In this document: piece after piece, positions 1 to 4,321 of the stretch
Numbering within the stretch: the first letter of the stretch is position 1
Layout: every line of letters begins with the position of its first letter
Assembly: GCA_903933395.1 (NCBI GenBank)
Contig: CAIZKA010000499.1
Location: 1 to 5,083 of the forward strand
DNA from: an uncultured beta proteobacterium
GTDB lineage: Bacteria > Pseudomonadota > Gammaproteobacteria > Burkholderiales > Rhodocyclaceae
Direction: 5' to 3'
DNA length: 5,083 bases
The notes under the pieces: generated by a model
What the model was told of the DNA's origin: nothing
What the model saw: the letters and a program-made list of their open reading frames with translations, nothing else
The model's database searches: none
Position numbers and translations under genes: made by a program

Positions 1-48
1 GACGGCAACGGCAAGCAGCAGCAGGATGAAGGGCAGGGTGTCGGTCAT
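1..48 (-). CDS. N-terminus of a putative CPA2/KefB-type cation:proton antiporter (partial)
   Basis: Only the first 16 codons are in the window; the gene continues beyond base 1. They read MTDTLPFILLLLAVAV: a short polar start followed by an unbroken hydrophobic run, i.e. the beginning of a membrane segment. This opening resembles the first helix of betaproteobacterial monovalent cation:proton antiporter-2 (KefB/KefC-like) proteins. Such genes are, from memory, common divergent neighbours of kdsD in this group. If correct, the product is an inner-membrane K+ or Na+/H+ antiporter. No good ribosome binding site precedes the ATG, because the minus strand there is pyrimidine-rich. The start is therefore chosen on the hydrophobic N-terminus and the divergent layout. 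With so few residues the family call is tentative, and another multi-pass membrane protein is possible. Confidence 0.6.
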   Translation of the reverse strand, partial: MTDTLPFILLLLAVAV

Positions 49-87
49 GGAGGAAACTGAACTAGGGCGGAAGATATGTGGCGCGGT

Positions 88-96
88 TGCTATAAT
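88..96 (+). promoter_or_regulatory. Extended -10 promoter for kdsD
   Basis: TGC followed directly by a perfect TATAAT (91-96) forms an extended -10 element. No hexamer resembling TTGACA lies 15-19 bp upstream, which fits an extended -10 promoter. Transcription would start near 103, about 22 nt before the ATG at 125. It would serve the kdsD-lptC-lptA-hydratase operon. The 76-bp gap to the divergent antiporter start must also hold that gene's promoter, which I could not identify. Confidence 0.6.
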
Positions 97-124
97 TTGG
101 TTCCATCATAAACGCCAGCACCCG

Positions 125-1138
125 ATGAACCAAGTCATCAAGCCGCCGGAATTTTCGTCCATGGCTCGCGTCCATGACGATGATCGCGCCGTGATCATGG
201 GCCGCCAGGTGCTGGAAATCGAAGCCGCGGCAGTGGCCGCGCTGGCGCGTCGTCTGGGCGGCGAATTCCGCGCTGCGGTGGCACTCATCCTCGGCAGCCG
301 CGGCCGTGTCGTCGTCAGCGGCATCGGCAAGTCCGGGCATATCGCGCGCAAGCTGGCCGCCACCTTTGCCAGCACGGGTACCCCGGCCTATTTCGTCCAT
401 GCCGCCGAGGCCGTGCATGGCGATCTGGGCATGATCACCCGCGACGATGTGCTGATCGCCATTTCCAACTCGGGCGAGAATGACGAACTGCTGACCATCG
501 TGCCGCTGGTGAAGCGCCTGGGCGGCAAGCTGATCGCCATCACCGGCAACGAGACCTCTTCCCTGGCGCAGGAAGCCGACATCCACCTCGACGCCCGCGT
601 CGATCAGGAAGCCTGTCCGCTGAATCTCGCCCCCACCGCCAGCACCACGGCGGCGCTGGCCCTGGGCGACGCGCTCGCCGTGGCCCTGCTCGACGCCCGG
701 GGCTTCGGCGCCGAAGACTTCGCCCGCTCCCACCCCGGCGGTGCCCTGGGCCGCAAGCTGCTCACCCATGTCCGCGACGTGATGCAAGTCGATGTGCCGA
801 CGCTGGACGAAAACCTGCCGGTTCCGCTCGCCCTGGCAGCGATGACGCAAGGCGGCATGGGTATGGCGGTGATACTCGATGCGGCGGCGAACATTACCGG
901 CATATTCACCGACGGCGACCTGCGCCGTGCCATGGAGCGCCTCGGCGACCTGCGCGCCACGCCGGTGGCCGAAGTCATGACGCGCCATCCGCGCAGCATC
1001 GGCAGCCGTCGCCTGGCCGTCGAGGCCGTGGAAATGATGGAAGCCAACAAGATCAACCAGCTGTTGGTGACCGACGATGCCGGCGCCCTGTGCGGCGCAT
1101 TGAACATGCATGACCTGTTCCGGGCGAAAGTCGTCTGA
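125..1138 (+). CDS. kdsD: Arabinose-5-phosphate isomerase (KdsD/KpsF family)
   Basis: This cytoplasmic enzyme interconverts D-ribulose 5-phosphate and D-arabinose 5-phosphate, the first step toward Kdo for the LPS inner core. It has 337 residues against 328 in E. coli KdsD. The SIS sugar-phosphate domain spans roughly residues 45-190, with GIGKSGH and the long conserved block STGTPAYFVHAAEAVHGDLG. Two CBS domains follow (about 215-275 and 285-337), including GIFTDGDLRR. The active-site residues known from E. coli (K59, E111, E152, H193) match K69, E121, E162 and H203 at a constant offset of 10, so nothing catalytic is missing. I chose the ATG at 125 because it is the first one downstream of the extended -10 promoter and codon use is coding-like from there. 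It lacks a Shine-Dalgarno sequence. The ATG at 161 (325 aa, weak GGAA 9 nt upstream) is a real alternative and closer to the E. coli length. In-frame ATGs at 26 and 47 lie upstream of the promoter. It heads the operon, and its stop overlaps an ATG (TGATG). Confidence 0.95.
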   Translation: MNQVIKPPEFSSMARVHDDDRAVIMGRQVLEIEAAAVAALARRLGGEFRAAVALILGSRGRVVVSGIGKSGHIARKLAATFASTGTPAYFVHAAEAVHGDLGMITRDDVLIAISNSGENDELLTIVPLVKRLGGKLIAITGNETSSLAQEADIHLDARVDQEACPLNLAPTASTTAALALGDALAVALLDARGFGAEDFARSHPGGALGRKLLTHVRDVMQVDVPTLDENLPVPLALAAMTQGGMGMAVILDAAANITGIFTDGDLRRAMERLGDLRATPVAEVMTRHPRSIGSRRLAVEAVEMMEANKINQLLVTDDAGALCGALNMHDLFRAKVV

Positions 1139-1191
1139 TGAGCCGGGCCATGACAACGGAAATGCAGCAACGGAGGGGGTGCCGCGCATGA
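1138..1191 (+). pseudogene. 17-codon reading frame at the expected kdsC position; possible kdsC remnant or coupling leader
   Basis: The peptide would be MSRAMTTEMQQRRGCRA. Its ATG overlaps the kdsD stop (TGATG), and its TGA overlaps the lptC start (ATGA). Many proteobacteria carry kdsC (Kdo-8-phosphate phosphatase, about 170-190 aa) exactly here, often with overlapping ends. The MTTE-like opening recalls how KdsC proteins begin before their conserved FDVDG motif, but neither that motif nor any haloacid-dehalogenase motif is present. One reading is an in-frame deletion that joined the first and last codons of kdsC and kept both overlaps. Another is a short leader that keeps ribosomes moving from kdsD to lptC. 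It also contains the lptC ribosome binding site. The overlaps are seen directly; the origin is inference. Confidence 0.35.
1172..1179 (+). promoter_or_regulatory. Strong ribosome binding site of lptC
   Basis: GGAGGGGG ends 8 nt before the ATG at 1188. This fixes the lptC start there rather than at the upstream in-frame ATG at 1110, which lies inside kdsD and has no such site. Confidence 0.8.
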
Positions 1192-1763
1192 GAAACAGGT
1201 CCACCTCGATAATCCCGCTGGTGATGCTGCTGCTGCTGGCTGCGGTCACTTTCTGGCTCAGCCAGGTGATCCAGGGCAGAACCCCGCGCGGCCCGCTGCG
1301 CCACGACCCCGACTACTGGGCCGAGCGCATGGAGATGCGTCGCTTCGATATCAACGGCACGCTGCAACACACCCTCGTCACCGAAAAGCTGGTGCATTAC
1401 CCCGACGATGACACGACGATTCTCACCGAGCCGCACCTCACCTATCATAAAGTGCCGCCGATCGAGGTATTTGCCCGCATGGGTTACGTCGGTCGCGACG
1501 GCAAGGAAGTCGATCTGGTCGATGAGGTAAAGGTTATTCGCCACGGCGCAACGGACGATTTGCCGCCGACCGTGCTGGAAACGAGGGCCCTCAAGGTTTT
1601 CCCCGACGAGGAAAAAGGCAGCAGCAAGGATCCGGTGATCCTTACCCGGGGCGCCAGCGTCCTGCACGGCACCGGATTCGAGACTGACAACAGCACCGGC
1701 ATCACGGTCGTGCACGGCCGCGTTACCGGCACAATCCATCAAAACCGGACCGAGAAACGATGA
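1188..1763 (+). CDS. lptC: LPS export ABC transporter periplasmic protein LptC
   Basis: LptC is a bitopic inner-membrane protein that receives LPS from the LptB2FG transporter and hands it to LptA in the periplasm. The 191-residue length equals the usual size (E. coli LptC is 191 aa). A short basic N-terminus (MRNR) precedes one hydrophobic segment at about residues 8-27, an uncleaved anchor leaving the rest periplasmic. The remainder is beta-rich with few hydrophobic runs, as expected for the LptC/OstA-like beta-jellyroll, and contains the DPDYW...F.ING region typical of the family start. LptC proteins diverge strongly in sequence, so the call leans on size, topology and position between kdsD and lptA. 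Its stop overlaps the lptA start (ATGA), which suggests translational coupling. In the classical order kdsC would lie just upstream. Confidence 0.9.
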   Translation: MRNRSTSIIPLVMLLLLAAVTFWLSQVIQGRTPRGPLRHDPDYWAERMEMRRFDINGTLQHTLVTEKLVHYPDDDTTILTEPHLTYHKVPPIEVFARMGYVGRDGKEVDLVDEVKVIRHGATDDLPPTVLETRALKVFPDEEKGSSKDPVILTRGASVLHGTGFETDNSTGITVVHGRVTGTIHQNRTEKR

Positions 1764-2464
1764 ACGCCATTCCCAGATTCGCCGCCATTGCCGGCATCGC
1801 CGGCCTCATGCTTGCCACGACGACGGCATGGGCGGAAAAGGCCGACGCCACCAAGCCCGTCAATATCGAGGCCGACCGGGTTTCCGTCGACGATGTGAAG
1901 AAAGTCCAGACATTCGAGGGCAATGTGCAGCTGGTCAAGGGTACCCTGATCATCCGCGCCGAACGCATCGTGATTACCCAGGACGACGACGGCTATCAGC
2001 GCGGCGTCGCCACCGGCACCGGAGCTTCCCTGCCGACCTTCCGTCAAAAGCGCGAAGGCCTTGACGAATACATCGAAGGCGAAGCCGAACGCATCGAGCA
2101 CGATGCGCAATCGGAAAAAACCGAGTTCTTCACTCGCGCCCGGGTCAAGCGCGGGCTGGATGAAGTTCGCGGCCAGTTCATTTCCTACGACGCGAAGACC
2201 GAACAGTATTTTGTTACCAGCGGCCCCAACGGCACCCGCGCCAAACCGGGGAGCAATGATCGCGTCCGCGCCGTCATCCAGTCCAAGAACGCGGGAGACA
2301 GCACAACCACCGAAGCGGCCGGCAAGGAAAGCAGTCCGGTCCCCAAACAAAAGAAGAAGGCGGGCAGCCCGGTCACCCCACCGCCGCCACGGCCCCCTGT
2401 GCCAACCCCTGCGCTGAAGAACGCGCAGGACATCGCGTCCCCCCGTCAGGAGTCCTCGAAGTGA
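1760..2464 (+). CDS. lptA: LPS transport periplasmic bridge protein LptA
   Basis: LptA polymerises into the periplasmic bridge that carries LPS from LptC to LptD at the outer membrane. A Sec signal peptide is clear: MNAIPR, a hydrophobic stretch, then cleavage after residue 25 (AWA|EKA). The OstA/LptA beta-jellyroll covers about residues 33-160, starting with PVNIEADRVSVDD and FEGNVQLVKG; IEADR...G.V is the family hallmark. At 234 aa it is longer than E. coli LptA (185 aa). The excess is a tail of about 59 residues (176-234), probably disordered, with a lysine cluster (KQKKK) and a proline run (TPPPPRPPVPTP). The start overlaps the lptC stop by 4 nt. The stop overlaps the hydratase GTG start in the same way. 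The usual next gene, the ATPase gene lptB, is not there. Confidence 0.93.
   Translation: MNAIPRFAAIAGIAGLMLATTTAWAEKADATKPVNIEADRVSVDDVKKVQTFEGNVQLVKGTLIIRAERIVITQDDDGYQRGVATGTGASLPTFRQKREGLDEYIEGEAERIEHDAQSEKTEFFTRARVKRGLDEVRGQFISYDAKTEQYFVTSGPNGTRAKPGSNDRVRAVIQSKNAGDSTTTEAAGKESSPVPKQKKKAGSPVTPPPPRPPVPTPALKNAQDIASPRQESSK
2448..2452 (+). promoter_or_regulatory. Ribosome binding site of the GTG-started enoyl-CoA hydratase
   Basis: AGGAG lies inside the last codons of lptA, 8 nt before the GTG at 2461. It supports GTG as the true start and the 4-nt overlap (GTGA) with the lptA stop. Confidence 0.75.
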
Positions 2465-3237
2465 GTTACGAAAACATCATCGTCGAAACCCGCGGCAAGG
2501 TGGGGTTGATAACGCTCAACCGGCCCAAGGCCATGAATGCCCTGAACGACAGGATGATCGATGAAATAAGTGCCGCCCTCGACGCCTTCGAAGCCGACCC
2601 GAACATCGGTTGCATGGTCATCACCGGCTCGGACAAGGCCTTTGCCGCCGGAGCCGACATCGGTGCCATGGCCGGCTGGAACTTCATGGACGTCTATAAA
2701 ACCGATTACATCAGCCGCAACTGGGACCGCATCGGGCGCTGCCGCAAACCGCTCATTGCCGCGGTCGCCGGCTTTGCCCTGGGCGGCGGGTGCGAACTGG
2801 CCATGATGTGCGACATGATCTTCGCCGCCGATACTGCCAAATTCGGCCAACCGGAAATCAAACTTGGAATCCTCCCCGGTGCCGGCGGCACCCAGCGCCT
2901 GCCGCGTGCCGTGAGCAAGTCCAAGGCCATGGACATGTGCCTCACAGCGCGTTTCATCGATGCCCAGGAAGCCGAACGCGCCGGTCTGGTGGCGCGCATC
3001 ATCGCCGCCGACAAGTTGATTGAGGAAACCCTCGCGGCCGCAGCGACGATCGCCGGATTCTCGTTGCCGGTGGTGATGATGATCAAGGAGTCGGTGAATC
3101 GCGCCTACGAGTCCGGCCTGCATGAAGGCCTGTTGTTCGAGCGCCGCACGTTTCACTCGGCCTTCGCGCTGGCTGACCAGAAGGAAGGCATGGCTGCCTT
3201 CGTGGAAAAGAGGAAACCCGTCTTCCGCGATACCTGA
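2461..3237 (+). CDS. Enoyl-CoA hydratase (crotonase family, ECHS1-like)
   Basis: The product hydrates trans-2-enoyl-CoA to (S)-3-hydroxyacyl-CoA in cytoplasmic beta-oxidation. Its 258 residues match the usual bacterial size. The fold is complete: ITLNRPKAMNALN near the N-terminus, the first oxyanion-hole segment AFAAGADI (60-67), the second AVAGFALGGGCELAMMCD (101-118), and FGQPEIKLGILPGAGGTQRL (128-147). The two catalytic glutamates of rat mitochondrial hydratase (E144, E164) correspond to E112 in GGGCE and E132 in QPE, 20 residues apart as in rat. The C-terminus, ending in EGMAAFVEKRKPVF, is also very close to mitochondrial ECHS1. Together these favour a true hydratase over an isomerase, dehydratase or ligase-type crotonase. 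Translation starts at GTG, overlaps the lptA stop and has a good ribosome binding site, so it is very likely co-expressed with the Lpt genes. The substrate range cannot be read from sequence. Confidence 0.93.
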   Translation: MSYENIIVETRGKVGLITLNRPKAMNALNDRMIDEISAALDAFEADPNIGCMVITGSDKAFAAGADIGAMAGWNFMDVYKTDYISRNWDRIGRCRKPLIAAVAGFALGGGCELAMMCDMIFAADTAKFGQPEIKLGILPGAGGTQRLPRAVSKSKAMDMCLTARFIDAQEAERAGLVARIIAADKLIEETLAAAATIAGFSLPVVMMIKESVNRAYESGLHEGLLFERRTFHSAFALADQKEGMAAFVEKRKPVFRDT

Positions 3238-3262
3238 AAACTGTTTCGCAGCGCAACACCAT

Positions 3263-3291
3263 AGGCCCTACGGGGCCTTTTTTGTTTTTTT
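3263..3291 (+). terminator. Rho-independent terminator of the kdsD-lptC-lptA-hydratase operon
   Basis: The stem AGGCCC/GGGCCT (3263-3268, 3273-3278) has a TACG loop and is followed by a T run broken by a single G. It lies 25 nt after the hydratase stop and separates this operon from the phasin promoter. Confidence 0.85.
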
Positions 3292-3356
3292 AACAAACTG
3301 TTTTTATTACAAATTTAATAAATAAAAATATTTTGTTGCGTTGCACCAAAAAAATC
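3284..3356. promoter_or_regulatory. AT-rich upstream region of the phasin promoter
   Basis: About 70 bp made largely of A and T runs, including the palindrome AAAATATTTT at 3325-3334, stand out sharply from the GC-rich window. The position directly upstream of a near-consensus -35 box fits an UP element contacting the RNA polymerase alpha subunits, or a bent or nucleoid-protein-binding region. The function is inferred from composition and position only. Confidence 0.5.
3337..3348 (+). promoter_or_regulatory. Candidate PhaR operator, upstream copy
   Basis: TGCGTTGCACCA contains TGC-N3-GCA. It matches the copy at 3396-3407 at 10 of 12 positions, and both fit TGCRYTGCACCA. It ends 8 bp before the -35 box. 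PhaR, the PHA-sensing repressor of phasin genes, is reported (from memory) to bind TGC/GCA dyads of this kind. Binding here is inference. Confidence 0.45.
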
Positions 3357-3384
3357 TTGACACGGCTCCTCCCGTGCATATAAT
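3357..3384 (+). promoter_or_regulatory. Strong sigma-70 promoter of the phasin gene
   Basis: A perfect TTGACA (3357-3362) and a perfect TATAAT (3379-3384) are separated by 16 bp. Transcription would start near 3391, giving a leader of about 88 nt. This is by far the best promoter in the window and suits a protein made in very large amounts during PHA storage. Confidence 0.9.
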
Positions 3385-3395
3385 ACGAACCATGA

Positions 3396-3407
3396 TGCAC
3401 TGCACCA
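3396..3407 (+). promoter_or_regulatory. Candidate PhaR operator, copy at the transcription start
   Basis: TGCACTGCACCA includes the perfect 9-bp dyad TGCA-C-TGCA and lies about 5-16 nt downstream of the predicted transcription start. That is a place where a bound repressor would block RNA polymerase. It is the second copy of the element at 3337-3348, spaced 59 bp from it. Confidence 0.45.
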
Positions 3408-3428
3408 TCGCCCGGCAAGCAAGGGCGA
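3408..3428 (+). other. Hairpin in the phasin 5' leader
   Basis: TCGCCC (3408-3413) pairs with GGGCGA (3423-3428) over a 9-nt loop, close to the 5' end of the predicted transcript. Such 5' hairpins can protect an mRNA from decay. Six base pairs may also arise by chance. Confidence 0.3.
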
Positions 3429-3467
3429 ACGATACAAATACCGACACCAATTCTTTTATTCCAATTC

Positions 3468-3473
3468 AGGAGA
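3468..3473 (+). promoter_or_regulatory. Ribosome binding site of the phasin gene
   Basis: AGGAGA lies 5 nt before the ATG at 3479. It decides this start over the in-frame ATGs further upstream, one of which (3341) lies before the promoter. Confidence 0.85.
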
Positions 3474-3478
3474 TCACC

Positions 3479-4042
3479 ATGAACGTCACCACCGAACAAT
3501 TCGCTACCGCCAACAAGGCCACCGTGGAAACCCTGCTGACCGTTGCCAACACGGCTTTCGCCAGCGCCGAGCGCCTTGCTGCCCTGAACCTCAATACCGC
3601 CCGCGCCATGCTGGAAGACAGCGTTGCCAACGCCAAGGCTCTGCTCGGCGTCAAGGACGTGCAGCAACTGATCGCCATGCAGACCACGCTGGCCCAGCCC
3701 GCTGTTGAAAAAGCCGTCGCCTACTCGCGCAGCGTGTATGAGATCGCCACACAGACCCAGGAAGAGCTGACCAAGGTCGTTGAAGGCCAGTTCTCCGAAA
3801 TCAACAAGAACGTTTCGGTTGCTCTCGACAAGGCTGTCAAGAACGCCCCGGCCGGTTCCGATGTCGCCGTCGCTGCCGTGAAGTCCGCGATCGCCGCCGC
3901 CAACTCGGCCTATGACAGCATGACCAAGGCTGCCAAGCAAGTCGCCGAAATCGCTGAAGCCAACGTCGCTGCGGCCACCACCGCCACCGTCAAGGCTGTC
4001 GGCAGCAACGCCCCGGCCGCCAAGACCAAGAAAGCCGCCTAA
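3479..4042 (+). CDS. Phasin family protein (PHA granule-associated)
   Basis: Phasins coat intracellular polyhydroxyalkanoate granules, controlling their number and size. The 187-residue product is almost entirely helix-forming and alanine-rich. It has no cysteine, tryptophan or histidine and no signal peptide. The opening (MNVTTEQFATANKATVETLL), the block with AALNLNTARAMLEDS (residues 34-48) and the lysine/alanine tail (AAKTKKAA) are typical of the betaproteobacterial PhaP family. The middle (about 65-115) has the amphipathic coiled-coil pattern expected for granule binding and oligomerisation. The gene is a single transcription unit with its own near-consensus promoter, two candidate PhaR operators, a strong ribosome binding site and a strong terminator, all consistent with high, PHA-dependent expression. 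Which phasin paralogue it is cannot be told, so no gene number is given. Confidence 0.92.
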   Translation: MNVTTEQFATANKATVETLLTVANTAFASAERLAALNLNTARAMLEDSVANAKALLGVKDVQQLIAMQTTLAQPAVEKAVAYSRSVYEIATQTQEELTKVVEGQFSEINKNVSVALDKAVKNAPAGSDVAVAAVKSAIAAANSAYDSMTKAAKQVAEIAEANVAAATTATVKAVGSNAPAAKTKKAA

Positions 4043-4044
4043 GC

Positions 4045-4085
4045 GACTTTCCGCAAAGTCTCCTCCTCCGGCCCTGCATAAGGGC
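4045..4085 (+). other. Two small hairpins after the phasin stop
   Basis: GACTTT-CCGC-AAAGTC (4045-4060) and GCCCT-GCATA-AGGGC (4071-4085) are both perfect short stems between the stop codon and the terminator. Neither is followed by a T run, so neither is a terminator alone. They may protect the 3' end of an abundant mRNA; this role is inferred. Confidence 0.45.
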
Positions 4086-4092
4086 TGGTTTC

Positions 4093-4125
4093 AACCCCGA
4101 TGCCCAAAAGCATCGGGGTTTTTTT
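4093..4125 (+). terminator. Rho-independent terminator of the phasin gene
   Basis: A perfect 11-bp stem, AACCCCGATGC/GCATCGGGGTT (4093-4103, 4110-4120), with loop CCAAAA runs into seven T residues (4119-4125). It is the strongest terminator in the window. The hairpin array begins at the very next base. Confidence 0.95.
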
Positions 4126-4291
4126 ATGTCTCCGCGGGACGCGGAGACGGTATCCCTTTGCGGGGTATGTCCGCTCGGGACGAGCGGACGGTACCCTAGT
4201 GGTATGTCTCCGCGGGACGCGGAGACGGTTCCCCTTTGCGGGGTATGTCCGAGCGGGACGCGAGGACGGTATTCCCGAAAGGGTTCGGGAA
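4126..4291. repeat. Tandem array of four GGGAC-loop hairpin units
   Basis: Units start at ATGTC at 4126, 4167, 4204 and 4245 (spacing 41, 37, 41), giving a higher-order period of 78 bp. Each opens with an 8-bp stem around an invariant GGGAC loop: arms at 4128-4135/4141-4148, 4169-4176/4182-4189, 4206-4213/4219-4226 and 4247-4254/4260-4267. Units 1 and 3 share GTCTCCGC/GCGGAGAC. Unit 2 has GTCCGCTC/GAGCGGAC, three differences all matched on the other arm. Unit 4 has two central mismatches. Between the main stems are smaller ones: 4151-4167 (loop TTTGC), 4192-4204 (loop CTAGT), 4229-4245 (loop TTTGC), and a perfect 8-bp stem at 4272-4291 (loop AGGG). The array fills the gap between the convergent phasin and aminotransferase genes. 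It resembles REP/palindromic-repeat elements in style, but I do not recognise the family. It is not a CRISPR array, since there are no identical repeats with unique spacers. Confidence 0.85.
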
Positions 4292-4321
4292 AATCAGAAG
4301 TCGGCGCCGGGGATACGGCGG

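Noticed and set aside
26..124. Upstream ATGs at 26 and 47 as kdsD starts
   Set aside because: They precede the extended -10 promoter and overlap the start of the divergent antiporter gene. The extra residues have no match to KdsD.
1110..1187. N-terminal extension of LptC from an ATG inside kdsD
   Set aside because: The extension has no family character and would put 26 residues before the membrane anchor. The ATG at 1188 has a strong ribosome binding site at the right distance.
62..1249. Long minus-strand open frame (395 codons) opposite kdsD
   Set aside because: It is histidine-, glycine- and glutamine-rich with no recognisable domain and lies fully antisense to kdsD, whose catalytic motifs are all intact. 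Open antisense frames are common in GC-rich genes.
1739..2350. Minus-strand open frame opposite lptA
   Set aside because: It is a shadow of the lptA frame, with no ribosome binding site or recognisable domain.
2446..3156. Minus-strand open frame opposite the enoyl-CoA hydratase
   Set aside because: It is antisense to a gene with complete catalytic motifs, and its composition (glycine- and histidine-rich) is that of a reverse-complement shadow.
3341..3478. N-terminal extension of the phasin from an ATG at 3341
   Set aside because: Both promoter hexamers lie inside this stretch, so the upstream start would not be on the transcript. The ATG at 3479 has AGGAGA 5 nt upstream and gives a typical phasin N-terminus.
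4126..4291. CRISPR array
   Set aside because: There are no identical repeats separated by unique spacers. The periodic parts are palindromic throughout, and the intervening segments are themselves related hairpins.
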